A stretch of 64,000 bases of DNA, taken from assembly GCA_017852395.1 (NCBI GenBank), contig JAFMLE010000005.1, positions 1 through 64,000 on the forward strand, written 5' to 3'. This document shows, piece by piece, positions 34,080-42,876 of the stretch. The position numbers were made by a program, and so were the translations under genes. Source of the stretch: Flavobacteriaceae bacterium. Lineage in GTDB: Bacteria > Bacteroidota > Bacteroidia > Flavobacteriales > Flavobacteriaceae. Under the pieces are notes generated by a model. The model searched no databases and had not been told where the DNA came from. It worked only from the letters and a program-made list of their open reading frames with translations. Each line of letters opens with the position of its first letter. The stretch's first letter is position 1.

Positions 34080-34673
34080 CTACTTAACTTGATTGGCGTA
34101 GATCTTGCTAATGTATTTTCCGATCAAATCAAATTCTAAATTGATCAGAGTCCCAACCTTGAATTGATGAAAATTAGTGTGCTCGTAAGTATAAGGGATG
34201 ATGGCTACAGAGAACTGATCGACTCCAGAATCTACAACTGTCAAACTTACCCCATTGACGGTGATGGATCCTTTCTCTATCGTGATGTTATTTTGAACAG
34301 GATCGTAGCTAAAGGTAAAACGCCAACTGCCATTTTCTTCCAAAATATGGGTGCATACGCCAATTTGATCCACATGTCCTTGGACCATATGTCCATCTAA
34401 TCGAGTGCCCAATTTCATGGCACGTTCCAAATTGACCAAATCCCCTTCTTTGAGGGTTCCCAGGGCAGATTTTTCGAGGGTTTCTTTGATTGCTGTTACG
34501 GTATATTGGTCTCCTTCTTGGGCAACTACTGTGAGACAAACCCCATTGTGGGCCAACGATTGGTCTATTTTGAGTCGTTGGGCCAGGGTACTTTGCATCG
34601 TAATGTGCAAGTTGTCACCCTCTTTTTTTAGCTGTTTGACGATCCCAAAGGCTTCGATAATACCTGTAAACAT
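34080..34673 (-). CDS. ribE: Riboflavin synthase alpha chain
   Basis: A 197-residue enzyme made of two lumazine-binding repeats: MFTGIIEAFGIVKQL with HNGVCLTVV in the first half and MVQGHVDQIG with VNGVSLTVVD in the second. It dismutates two molecules of 6,7-dimethyl-8-ribityllumazine to riboflavin. The MFTGIIE start is diagnostic. The gene is divergent from pdxA with only 49 bases between the starts, and has no FMN riboswitch there. Confidence 0.96.
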   Translation of the reverse strand: MFTGIIEAFGIVKQLKKEGDNLHITMQSTLAQRLKIDQSLAHNGVCLTVVAQEGDQYTVTAIKETLEKSALGTLKEGDLVNLERAMKLGTRLDGHMVQGHVDQIGVCTHILEENGSWRFTFSYDPVQNNITIEKGSITVNGVSLTVVDSGVDQFSVAIIPYTYEHTNFHQFKVGTLINLEFDLIGKYISKIYANQVK

Positions 34674-34686
34674 GGACTTAATTAGT

Positions 34687-34706
34687 TACCTTTGTGTGCA
34701 AAAGTA
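34687..34706. promoter_or_regulatory. Face-to-face -7 elements of ribE and pdxA
   Basis: TACCTTTG (34687-34694, plus) serves pdxA, and TACTTTTG (34706-34699, minus) serves ribE. Both match TAnnTTTG exactly and are only four bases apart, pointing at each other. The predicted start of each transcript falls inside or beside the other box, so the two promoters cannot be occupied at once. Confidence 0.6.
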
Positions 34707-34722
34707 CAATTAAAAAAGTGAT

Positions 34723-35742
34723 ATGCCCTCCACACAGAAAATAACCATTGGAATTTCAATGGGTGATGCCAACGGCATTGGTTTAGAGATCATTTTAAAA
34801 TCTTTTGAAGACAAAAGAATGTTTGATTTTTTTACTCCAGTGCTCTTTGCTCCAAAAAATATCGTCAAATACCATCATGCGCATTTCAAACTCGATTGTG
34901 CCCTGAATTGGAGCAACGGTTGGTCGGATATAAAAAAGGGCAAACTTAACATTTTGGGGCCTCAAGAAGCTAATGAAAAAATAAGCTTTGGAACGTGTGA
35001 TTCACAAATTGGAGCCCTTGCTGTTGCCTCCTTTCAAGAGGCTACACAAGCGCTCAAAACCCAAAAAATAGAGGCCCTTGTCACAGCGCCTATTCACAAA
35101 CAAGCCATACAATCAGAACACTTTAAATTTCCCGGACACACCGACTATTTGGCACAAGAGTTAGAAGGCGAAAGTCTCATGTTTATGGTTACCGAAGGGC
35201 TACGTGTGGCACTACTTACCGACCACATACCCCTTCATCAAGTTGCTCAGGAGCTTCAAGAAACACTCTTGACCAAAAAAATCCAACAACTGCAACAAAG
35301 TCTAATCGTGGACTTTGGAATCACCAAGCCAAAAATTGCAGTGTTGGGCCTCAACCCCCACACGGGGGATCATGGTGTGATTGGTCTAGAGGACGATGAG
35401 GTCATACGGCCTGTATTGGCCACTTTCCAAGAACAAGGGCACCTGGTTTACGGGCCATTTGCTGCGGATAGCTTTTTTGGATCGGATGCGTATCGCGGGT
35501 TTGATGCGGTGTTGGCCATCTATCATGACCAGGGACTGATTCCTTTTAAAACCTTATCCTTTGGCAAGGGCGTCAATTTTACGGCAGGGCTCAATCGGGT
35601 ACGTACCTCTCCAGACCATGGCACCGCTTTTGAAATTGCCGGCAAAGGAATTGCTGACAACAGCTCTTTTGTAGAAGCCCTTTTTATGGCCAAAAAAATT
35701 GTTCTACAACGCCAAAGTCAACTACAAGACAGTGATTTATAG
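34723..35742 (+). CDS. pdxA: 4-hydroxythreonine-4-phosphate dehydrogenase (PdxA)
   Basis: A 339-residue NAD-dependent, metal-binding enzyme of pyridoxal phosphate synthesis (DXP-dependent pathway). Motifs include the start IGISMGDANGIGLEII, the zinc-ligand region FPGHTDYLAQ, LNPHTGDHGVIG and YHDQGLIPFKTL, followed by VRTSPDHGTAFEIAGKG. Length and order are normal for the family. It is divergent from ribE; the downstream DUF177-rpmF pair has its own promoter. Confidence 0.96.
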   Translation: MPSTQKITIGISMGDANGIGLEIILKSFEDKRMFDFFTPVLFAPKNIVKYHHAHFKLDCALNWSNGWSDIKKGKLNILGPQEANEKISFGTCDSQIGALAVASFQEATQALKTQKIEALVTAPIHKQAIQSEHFKFPGHTDYLAQELEGESLMFMVTEGLRVALLTDHIPLHQVAQELQETLLTKKIQQLQQSLIVDFGITKPKIAVLGLNPHTGDHGVIGLEDDEVIRPVLATFQEQGHLVYGPFAADSFFGSDAYRGFDAVLAIYHDQGLIPFKTLSFGKGVNFTAGLNRVRTSPDHGTAFEIAGKGIADNSSFVEALFMAKKIVLQRQSQLQDSDL

Positions 35743-35776
35743 GTATTCGGCTAATTAATTTTTTTATGCCCAAGGG

Positions 35777-35805
35777 TTGCTATCTGTTATTTTTTATTAA
35801 ATTTG
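35777..35805 (+). promoter_or_regulatory. Complete promoter of the DUF177-rpmF operon
   Basis: TTG at 35777-35779 and TAAATTTG at 35798-35805 are separated by 18 bases, the best -33/-7 pair in the window. The DUF177 gene begins 22 bases after the -7 box. Confidence 0.65.
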
Positions 35806-35827
35806 CCTGCTCAAATAGTATGAGGCC

Positions 35828-36349
35828 ATGCCGTCTGAATATAACATACCTTTCGTAGGATTGAAAAACGGGCTGCACAGTTTCGATTTTACTATTGAGA
35901 AAACGTTCTTTGAGACACTAGATTATTTTGATTTTTCTAAGGTTGACATTCGCGTAAACTTAGAACTGACAAAAAAAGAGCAACTATTGGAGCTTCATTT
36001 TTATGGGCATGGCGCAGTAGAAGTCCCTTGCGATATCAGCACAGAACTTTTTGACCTCCCCATAGAAACTCAGATGCAAATGATCGTCAAATTTGGTTCT
36101 GCATTTGAAAGCCCAAGCGAAGAAATTATGATTCTTCCTCACGGCACGTACCAAATTGACGTCACCCAGCAAATCTATGAGATGATCATTTTGGCCGTTC
36201 CACAAAAAAAAATCCATCCACAGGTTGCGGATGGCACCCTCAAGTCAGCAATTTTAGACAAATTAAAACTTCTAGCACCCAAAGAACAAAACACCTCAAC
36301 AAATGATCAACCCGATCCTCGTTGGGACCAATTGAAGAAATTATTATAA
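35828..36349 (+). CDS. DUF177 (YceD-like) protein
   Basis: A 173-residue protein of the DUF177/YceD family, located as usual directly before rpmF. Family members are linked to 23S rRNA accumulation and ribosome assembly. The conserved core includes GAVEVPCDISTELFDLPIE, where most relatives have a C-x-R-C-L-type strand; only one cysteine is present here. The C-terminus (DPRWDQLKKLL) is the family's typical ending, in which the final DPRW..LK motif is highly conserved. rpmF starts 18 bases later. Confidence 0.88.
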   Translation: MPSEYNIPFVGLKNGLHSFDFTIEKTFFETLDYFDFSKVDIRVNLELTKKEQLLELHFYGHGAVEVPCDISTELFDLPIETQMQMIVKFGSAFESPSEEIMILPHGTYQIDVTQQIYEMIILAVPQKKIHPQVADGTLKSAILDKLKLLAPKEQNTSTNDQPDPRWDQLKKLL

Positions 36350-36367
36350 AAACAAAATAGAGTACTG

Positions 36368-36565
36368 ATGGCACATCCTAAAAGAAAAATATCTAAAACA
36401 AGGAGAGACAAAAGAAGAACGCATTATAAAGCAAGTACCCCTCAAATAGCTACCTGCAGTGCCACTGGCGAACCACACCTTTACCACAGAGCACACTGGA
36501 GCGAAGGCAAACTGTATTATAGAGGAAAAGTCCTTATTGATAATACCGAAACTGCAGAAGCATAA
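36368..36565 (+). CDS. rpmF: 50S ribosomal protein L32
   Basis: A 65-residue basic ribosomal protein beginning [20 protein letters not shown], the standard L32 start. The zinc-binding CxxC...C pattern is largely absent: one Cys remains in [18 protein letters not shown], as in the zinc-independent L32 form. It is the second gene of the DUF177-rpmF operon and is followed by a terminator. Confidence 0.97.
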   Translation: MAHPKRKISKTRRDKRRTHYKASTPQIATCSATGEPHLYHRAHWSEGKLYYRGKVLIDNTETAEA

Positions 36566-36591
36566 GATCAAATGCGCTTTTGAAATCAATT

Positions 36592-36619
36592 AAACTCTCT
36601 GATTCAGAGGGTTTTTTTT
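36592..36619 (+). terminator. Terminator after rpmF
   Basis: CTCTCTG (36595-36601), a three-base loop and CAGAGGG (36605-36611) with one G-U pair, followed by eight T. A standard intrinsic terminator. Confidence 0.88.
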
Positions 36620-36669
36620 ATGAGTTCAATTTCGTTTTTTAAAAAACCGTTATCTTCACATGCTGTGAT

Positions 36670-36686
36670 ATTGTTCCAAAAACAAT
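36670..36686 (+). repeat. Small inverted repeat before fabH
   Basis: ATTGTT (36670-36675) and AACAAT (36681-36686) with a five-base spacer, 14 bases before the fabH ATG. Its place next to the first gene of a lipid operon suits an operator, but no repressor is known here and the arms are short. Confidence 0.3.
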
Positions 36687-36699
36687 ACGTACAAATAGA

Positions 36700-37704
36700 A
36701 TGGCTCAAAGTTCTGATCAAATAAAAGCAGCGATCACTGCCGTTGGGGGCTACGTCCCTGAAGATCGACTCACCAACCAAGATTTGGAAAAAATGGTCGA
36801 TACCAACGATGAGTGGATCAAAAGCCGAACAGGCATCGAAGCACGAAGAATCTTAAAAGACTCCACAAAAGCAACCTCTTATCTGGCCATCAAAGCATGT
36901 GAAAACCTGCTCAAAAAAACCCAATTAGACCCCAAAACCATCGATCTTGTGATCGTTGCCACAATCACTCCCGATCTTCACGTATCCGCCACAGCACCCT
37001 ATGTAGCCACCCAAATAGGCGCAACAAACGCCTTTGCGTTTGACGTACAAGCAGCATGCTCTGGTTTCTTATACGCCCTTTCGATTGCCGCAGGGAAAAT
37101 AGAATCCGGTCGATACAAAAAAATACTCGTCATCGGAGCAGACAAAATGTCCTCAATCGTTGACTATACCGACCGAAGCACCTGTATCATCTTTGGTGAT
37201 GGTGGTGGTGTTGCGCTCATGGAACCAAGCACCAACAATTTTGGATGGGAAGACGAATATTTTAGATCATCTGGAGAAGGAAGAAACTACCTCAACATGA
37301 AGGCCGGTGGCTCACTATGCCCAACAACGAGCCAAACCCTAGCCAATCGATGGCACTATCTCTATCAGGATGGCAAAAGCGTTTTTAAATACGCAGTCTC
37401 CGAAATGGCGCATGCTGGATCAGAAATAATGAAACGAAACGGACTAAAAAACCAAGACATTAAATATCTTGTACCCCATCAAGCCAACAAAAGAATCATT
37501 GAAGCCACCGCAAAACGGATGAACTTAGAGCAAGACAAAGTACTAATGAATATTAAAGATTACGGAAATACAACAGCCGCAACCATTCCCCTACTATTCA
37601 ATGATTTTGAGGCAGATTTAAAAAAAGGCGATAAATTAGTGCTCGCAGCCTTTGGAGGTGGATTTACTTGGGGGGCCGCTTTAATAACCTGGGCATATAA
37701 CTAG
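36700..37704 (+). CDS. fabH: 3-oxoacyl-ACP synthase III (FabH)
   Basis: A 334-residue condensing enzyme that starts fatty acid chains from acyl-CoA and malonyl-ACP. The catalytic triad is Cys120 ([14 protein letters not shown]), His260 ([10 protein letters not shown]) and Asn290 (DYGNTTAAT), the Cys-His-Asn set of FabH. The N-terminus [20 protein letters not shown] is standard. It leads the operon fabH-accB-accC, so chain initiation and malonyl-CoA supply are made together. The start at 36700 follows the rpmF terminator by 80 bases. Confidence 0.95.
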   Translation: MAQSSDQIKAAITAVGGYVPEDRLTNQDLEKMVDTNDEWIKSRTGIEARRILKDSTKATSYLAIKACENLLKKTQLDPKTIDLVIVATITPDLHVSATAPYVATQIGATNAFAFDVQAACSGFLYALSIAAGKIESGRYKKILVIGADKMSSIVDYTDRSTCIIFGDGGGVALMEPSTNNFGWEDEYFRSSGEGRNYLNMKAGGSLCPTTSQTLANRWHYLYQDGKSVFKYAVSEMAHAGSEIMKRNGLKNQDIKYLVPHQANKRIIEATAKRMNLEQDKVLMNIKDYGNTTAATIPLLFNDFEADLKKGDKLVLAAFGGGFTWGAALITWAYN

Positions 37705-37718
37705 AAATAAATAGAAAT

Positions 37719-38210
37719 ATGGATATAAAAGAAATTCAAAATCTCATCAAATTCGTAGCCAAATCTGGGGCACACGAGGTAAAACTTGAAATGGAAGATT
37801 TTAAAATCACAATCAAAACCGCTGCAGATCAAATCGTACCTGAACAACAAACGATCGTACAACATCTACCAGCAACAGCACCAGCCGTTGCAGCAGCACC
37901 GGCGCCGGCACCTGCTTCATCAACCAACGAAGCCAAAGCCGATGCTCCAGCAGACGCAGCAACAGATCACCTGATCACCATCAAATCTCCAATCATCGGA
38001 ACCTTTTACCGAAAACCATCTCCCGACAAACCCAATTTTGTAGAAGTTGGAAGTGCCATAGCACAGGGAGACGTACTTTGTGTGATTGAGGCCATGAAAC
38101 TTTTTAACGAAATCGAATCTGAGCATAGTGGTAAAATTGTCAAAATCCTCGTTGATGATGCATCTCCGGTAGAATTTGACCAACCCCTATTTTTAATCGA
38201 TCCATCGTAA
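37719..38210 (+). CDS. accB: Biotin carboxyl carrier protein of acetyl-CoA carboxylase
   Basis: A 163-residue carrier. The N-terminal helical part is followed by a flexible Ala/Pro-rich linker (about residues 50-82) and the C-terminal biotinyl domain, with Lys127 in [12 protein letters not shown] the biotin site and the protruding thumb in [17 protein letters not shown]. It shuttles the carboxyl group between AccC and the carboxyltransferase. It lies 14 bases after fabH and 11 before accC. Confidence 0.97.
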   Translation: MDIKEIQNLIKFVAKSGAHEVKLEMEDFKITIKTAADQIVPEQQTIVQHLPATAPAVAAAPAPAPASSTNEAKADAPADAATDHLITIKSPIIGTFYRKPSPDKPNFVEVGSAIAQGDVLCVIEAMKLFNEIESEHSGKIVKILVDDASPVEFDQPLFLIDPS

Positions 38211-38221
38211 ATCAAACATTT

Positions 38222-39559
38222 ATGTTTAAAAAAATTCTCATTGCCAATCGCGGAGAAATCGCCATGCGGGTGATTCGGACCTGTAAAGAAATGGGTATAA
38301 AAACGGTCGCTGTATATTCTACCGCAGACGTAGAAAGTCTTCATGTTCGATTTGCCGATGAAGCAGTATGTATTGGTCCGCCAAGCAGTTCAGAATCTTA
38401 CCTCAAAATTGCCAATATCATTGCTGCAGCAGAAATTACAAACGCCGATGCCATACACCCCGGTTATGGATTTTTGTCAGAAAATGCCAAGTTTTCTAAA
38501 ATTTGCCAAGAACACGACATCAAATTCATTGGTGCAAATGCAGAAATGATCGAAAAGATGGGCGACAAAGCCACTGCCAAAGAAACCATGAAAGCTGCAG
38601 GCGTCCCAACGATCCCTGGATCAGATGGCCTTATAGAATCTCTAGAAAAAGCCCAAAAAATTGCTCAAGAAATTGGTTATCCAGTCATGCTCAAAGCTAC
38701 TGCTGGAGGAGGAGGCAAAGGAATGCGCGCCATCTGGAAGGCCAGCGACCTTCAAAAAGCTTGGGAAAGTGCCCGTCAAGAAGCGGCCGCTGCTTTTGGC
38801 AACAATGGCATGTACATGGAAAAACTCATCGAAGAACCCCGACACATCGAAATCCAAATCGTGGGAGATTCTTTTGGCAAAGCATGTCACCTCTCAGAAA
38901 GAGACTGCTCAGTACAAAGACGTCATCAAAAACTAACAGAAGAAACCCCATCACCCTTCATGACCAAAACCCTCCGTGAAAAAATGGGGGAAGCCGCAGT
39001 AAAAGCAGCAGAATTTATAAAATATGAAGGCGCCGGAACGGTAGAATTTTTGGTAGACAAGCACAAAAATTTCTACTTCATGGAGATGAATACCCGAATA
39101 CAGGTAGAACATCCTATCACAGAACAAGTCATCGACTATGACCTGATTAGAGAGCAAATCAAAGTCGCTGCTGGGATTCCGATTTCAGGAAAAAATTACA
39201 CCCCAAAACTCCATTCGATAGAATGTCGTATCAATGCAGAAGATCCTTACAATGATTTTAGACCCAGCCCGGGTCGGATTGACACCTTGCATTTTCCTGG
39301 AGGACACGGAGTGCGTTTAGACACCCATGTCTATAGCGGATATGTAATTCCTCCTTTTTATGATTCGATGATTGCCAAGCTGATCACCACAGCCCAAACC
39401 CGTGAAGAGGCCATCAATAAAATGCGTCGTGCCTTAGATGAATTTGTTATCGAAGGGATAAAAACCACGATTCCTTTTCACAGAAAACTGATGGACCATC
39501 CCGACTATATAGCGGGCAATTATACCACAAAATTTATGGAAGATTTTAAGATGGATTAA
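38222..39559 (+). CDS. accC: Biotin carboxylase (AccC)
   Basis: A 445-residue ATP-grasp enzyme that carboxylates biotin on AccB. Motifs: [24 protein letters not shown] at the start, the glycine-rich ATP loop [15 protein letters not shown], the catalytic [16 protein letters not shown] and [18 protein letters not shown]. Length is typical. The final codons and the stop lie inside the 34-base palindrome of the terminator at 39541-39579, which is unusual. Confidence 0.97.
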   Translation: MFKKILIANRGEIAMRVIRTCKEMGIKTVAVYSTADVESLHVRFADEAVCIGPPSSSESYLKIANIIAAAEITNADAIHPGYGFLSENAKFSKICQEHDIKFIGANAEMIEKMGDKATAKETMKAAGVPTIPGSDGLIESLEKAQKIAQEIGYPVMLKATAGGGGKGMRAIWKASDLQKAWESARQEAAAAFGNNGMYMEKLIEEPRHIEIQIVGDSFGKACHLSERDCSVQRRHQKLTEETPSPFMTKTLREKMGEAAVKAAEFIKYEGAGTVEFLVDKHKNFYFMEMNTRIQVEHPITEQVIDYDLIREQIKVAAGIPISGKNYTPKLHSIECRINAEDPYNDFRPSPGRIDTLHFPGGHGVRLDTHVYSGYVIPPFYDSMIAKLITTAQTREEAINKMRRALDEFVIEGIKTTIPFHRKLMDHPDYIAGNYTTKFMEDFKMD

Positions 39560-39579
39560 TCCATCTTAAAATCTTTTTA
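39541..39579 (+). terminator. Terminator overlapping the accC stop codon
   Basis: Bases 39541-39574 are a perfect 34-base palindrome (AGATTTTAAGATGGATT and its complement), with the accC TAA (39557-39559) at its centre, followed by TTTTT. It forms a 15-base-pair hairpin with a four-base loop. It reads as a terminator only on the plus strand. Confidence 0.88.
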
Positions 39580-39595
39580 CCGAGAACCGTTTGGA

Positions 39596-41746
39596 TTATC
39601 CTTTTATTTTAGGCGTTTGCTTTTCGGGCAATTTAGTAATCCCCATATTGTAAAGCGTAAAGCCAAAAATATCCGCAGTCTGTTCGATACTTTTGGATAC
39701 TGGAGTTCCTGCACCATGACCTGCATTGGTTTCGATCCGAATCAGTACCGGCTGATTACCGCTCTGTTTTTGCTGCAATTCGGCAGCAAATTTAAACGAA
39801 TGAGCAGGTACCACGCGATCATCATGATCGCCTGTAGTAATTAGCGTAGCAGGATATTGTGTGCCTGCCATAACATTATGTACCGGAGAATAACCCTTGA
39901 GGTATTCAAACATTTCTTTTGACTCTTCCGCGGTGCCATAATCATAGGCCCAACCGGCCCCGGCAGTAAAAGTATGGTAGCGCAACATGTCCAAAACCCC
40001 AACGGCAGGCAAGGCTACCTTCATCAATTCGGGGCGTTGTGTCATCGTGGCACCAACAAGCAACCCGCCATTGGAACCACCGCGAATCGCTAAGAAATCG
40101 GGTGATGTAATTTGTTCTGCAATCAGGTATTCTGCTGCAGCTATAAAATCATCAAATACATTTTGCTTTTGTAGCTTGGTTCCTGCAACATGCCAGGCCT
40201 TGCCATATTCGCCGCCGCCACGCAAATTGGGGACTGCATAAACACCTCCCAGTTCCATCCAAACGGCATTGGTGATGCTAAATCCGGGTCTTAAACTGAT
40301 GTTAAAACCTCCATAGCCGTAGAGTATGGTAGGGTTTTTTCCGTTGTATTCGATCCCCTTTTTATGTGTAATAATCATCGGTATTTTGGTGCCATCAGCA
40401 GAAGTATAAAAAACTTGTGATGAGGTATAATTGTCGGGATTAAAATCGATCTCTGGCTGCCAATAAACCGAACTGCTTTGATCTTTGGGATTATAACGAT
40501 AGATTATTCCTGGGCTATAATAGTTTGAAAATGAAAAATAAAGCGTTTCGTCATTTTCTTTTCCACTAAAACCGCCTACACTACCAATTCCTGGTAATGG
40601 CACCTCTCCCATGGCCGCTCCGCTGCTCGAATATTGATATACTTTTGACACAACGTCAATCATATAACGGGCAAAAAAATAACCTCCTCCCGTACTGGCA
40701 CTCAGTACGTGTTCTGTTTCTGGGATAAAATCTACCCAATTGGTATGTTGTGGTTTTTTGGCATTGGCCATTACGACTTTTTGATTGGGTGCATTTTTGT
40801 TGGTGACCAAATAAAACGTGTCGTCTTTGCTGTGAAGCAAATAGGTGTCGTATTCATAATGATCAACCATGCTTATTATCGGTGCGTTTTTTCGGGTCAA
40901 GTCTTTCAAATACAGGGCGTTTCCAGAGGTGCTTTCGGATGCAGAAATCAGCAAATAGCGGCCGTCTTCAGTAACCTGAGCGCCGACATACCTGTTCTTT
41001 TGGGCTTCGGTACCTCCAAAAATTAGTTCATCTTCTGCCTGTGTAGTCCCTATTTTATGAAAATACAGTTTGTGCTGATCTGTCTTGGCCGAAAGAACAC
41101 TGCCGTCGGGCTTGTCATAGCTCGAATAAAAAAATCCTTCGTTGCCTTTCCATTGGGTGCCACTAAATTTGACATCTACCAAGGTGTCTTCTATGATCGC
41201 TTTGGTTTCTGTATCGATAACGATCACTTTGCGCCAATCACTACCCCCCTCAGAAATGGTGTAGGCCGCCATGGAGCCGTCTTCAGAAAATTGAAGCCCT
41301 GCCAATGAGGTAGTGCCATCTTCTGAAAAGGTATTGGGGTCTAAAAAAACGGTTTCTTCGCCCCCTGTCTTTTTTCGATAGACTACATATTGATTTTGAA
41401 CGCCCGAATTTTTGCTATAATAGGTATAATTACCTTCTTGGTAGGGTGCGGTGACTTTTTCATAGTTCCAGAGCTGTTCAATTCGGTTTTTGAGTTGGGC
41501 GCGGTAGGGGATTTTGTCTAGGTAATCAAACGTCACATCGTTTTGAGCCGAAACCCAAGCTGCTGTTTCACTGCTATTATCGTCTTCTAGCCAACGATAA
41601 GGGTCTTCCACGGTGACATCAAAATAGGAGTCTGTTACTACTTTTTTAGTGGTGGTGGGGTACTTAATGGTTGCGTTGTTTTGACAAGAAAATACGACTA
41701 TTGCAAGCGCGTACAGATATACATGTTTGTTCATTGTACTTTTCAT
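39596..41746 (-). CDS. Prolyl oligopeptidase family serine peptidase (S9), lipoprotein
   Basis: A 716-residue S9A peptidase. The N-terminal beta-propeller covers about residues 85-430, and the alpha/beta hydrolase domain carries the catalytic Ser in IRGGSNGGLLVGATM, Asp in TTGDHDDRVVPAHS and His in ETNAGHGAGTPVSKS. The start VEDPYRWLEDDNSSE is the typical S9A opening. A signal sequence with VVFSCQNN suggests a lipoprotein. It cleaves after proline in short peptides, probably in the periplasm or at the cell surface. ATG codons at 41746 and 41734 are both possible. Confidence 0.93.
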   Translation of the reverse strand: MKSTMNKHVYLYALAIVVFSCQNNATIKYPTTTKKVVTDSYFDVTVEDPYRWLEDDNSSETAAWVSAQNDVTFDYLDKIPYRAQLKNRIEQLWNYEKVTAPYQEGNYTYYSKNSGVQNQYVVYRKKTGGEETVFLDPNTFSEDGTTSLAGLQFSEDGSMAAYTISEGGSDWRKVIVIDTETKAIIEDTLVDVKFSGTQWKGNEGFFYSSYDKPDGSVLSAKTDQHKLYFHKIGTTQAEDELIFGGTEAQKNRYVGAQVTEDGRYLLISASESTSGNALYLKDLTRKNAPIISMVDHYEYDTYLLHSKDDTFYLVTNKNAPNQKVVMANAKKPQHTNWVDFIPETEHVLSASTGGGYFFARYMIDVVSKVYQYSSSGAAMGEVPLPGIGSVGGFSGKENDETLYFSFSNYYSPGIIYRYNPKDQSSSVYWQPEIDFNPDNYTSSQVFYTSADGTKIPMIITHKKGIEYNGKNPTILYGYGGFNISLRPGFSITNAVWMELGGVYAVPNLRGGGEYGKAWHVAGTKLQKQNVFDDFIAAAEYLIAEQITSPDFLAIRGGSNGGLLVGATMTQRPELMKVALPAVGVLDMLRYHTFTAGAGWAYDYGTAEESKEMFEYLKGYSPVHNVMAGTQYPATLITTGDHDDRVVPAHSFKFAAELQQKQSGNQPVLIRIETNAGHGAGTPVSKSIEQTADIFGFTLYNMGITKLPEKQTPKIKG

Positions 41747-41788
41747 TTAATAATGGGGTTAAAAACCCTAAAGTACAAAAAGTTAGTG

Positions 41789-42778
41789 TCAGATCCAGCC
41801 TTTCTGATGGAGGTATTCTGCAATTTGGATGGTGTTGGTGGCAGCGCCCTTTCTGAGGTTGTCAGACACAATCCAAATGTTGAAGGTATTGTCCTGAGAA
41901 AAATCGCGACGGATTCTGCCTACAAAAACAGCATCTTTACCCGCAGCATATATTGGCATCGGATAGGTATTGGTTTCAGGTTGGTCTTGCACCACTACAC
42001 CGGCACTTTGATGCAATAATTTTTGAAGGTCTATTACTTCAAAAGAGGTTTTGAGTTGCACGTTGACTGCCTCGCTATGCCCGCCTACTACCGGAATGCG
42101 AACTGCTGTGGCAGTAATGCCAATTGTATCATCTCCCAAAATCTTGTGGGTTTCGTTCACCAGTTTTAATTCTTCTTTGGTGTAGCCCCCTTCTTGAAAA
42201 ACATCGCAGTGCGGAAGTGCATTGCGATGAATGGGGTAAGGATAGGCCATTTCACCAGAGGCCCCTTTATATTCATTTTCGAGCTGTTGTACGGCCTTTA
42301 CACCTGTCCCTGTAATGGATTGATAGGTTGAGATCACCAATCTCGAAATGCCATACTTTTTGTGTATAGGCCCCAGGGCTACCAACATCTGTATGGTAGA
42401 ACAATTGGGGTTGGCAATGATTTTGTCGGTTGGTTGAAGTACCTCTGCATTGATTTCTGGGACAATCAAAGGAATGTTTTTATCCATTCGCCATGCCGAG
42501 GAATTATCAACTACGGTGGTGCCTACTGCTGCAAATCGAGGTGCCCAATCTAAAGAGGTTTGCCCTCCGGCAGAAAAGAGCGCTAGATCGGGTTTGGCAG
42601 CCACAGCAGCTTCTAGTCCAATAACTGTGTGGGGTTGTCCTTTAAAATTTAAGGTTTTGCCTACCGACCGCTCAGAGGCGACTAACAACAATTGGGTGAT
42701 GGGAAAATTACGCGCCTCCAATACTTGGAGCATCACCTCACCTACCATTCCCGTAGCGCCAACAACAGCAACTTTCAT
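41789..42778 (-). CDS. asd: Aspartate-semialdehyde dehydrogenase
   Basis: A 329-residue NADP-dependent enzyme that makes aspartate semialdehyde for lysine, diaminopimelate, threonine and methionine synthesis. The Rossmann start is MKVAVVGATGMVGEVMLQVL; the active-site Cys lies in IANPNCSTIQMLVAL, and the substrate-binding region includes YPIHRNALPHCDVF and VPVVGGHSEAVNV-like sequence. It stands between the peptidase and alr on the same strand, and its product feeds the same cell-wall pathway as alr. Confidence 0.96.
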   Translation of the reverse strand: MKVAVVGATGMVGEVMLQVLEARNFPITQLLLVASERSVGKTLNFKGQPHTVIGLEAAVAAKPDLALFSAGGQTSLDWAPRFAAVGTTVVDNSSAWRMDKNIPLIVPEINAEVLQPTDKIIANPNCSTIQMLVALGPIHKKYGISRLVISTYQSITGTGVKAVQQLENEYKGASGEMAYPYPIHRNALPHCDVFQEGGYTKEELKLVNETHKILGDDTIGITATAVRIPVVGGHSEAVNVQLKTSFEVIDLQKLLHQSAGVVVQDQPETNTYPMPIYAAGKDAVFVGRIRRDFSQDNTFNIWIVSDNLRKGAATNTIQIAEYLHQKGWI

Positions 42779-42876
42779 ACGTATAAAATTTTTGGCAAAA
42801 ATAAGGCTCTTTCTCCTTCGGTCAATGACTTCTTTGGATTATCTCAAAAAGGGATGCTTTTGTGACAGGCATAACT

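Noticed and set aside
34674-34722. FMN riboswitch before ribE
   Set aside because: Only 49 bases separate ribE and pdxA, too short for the aptamer, and its conserved boxes are absent.
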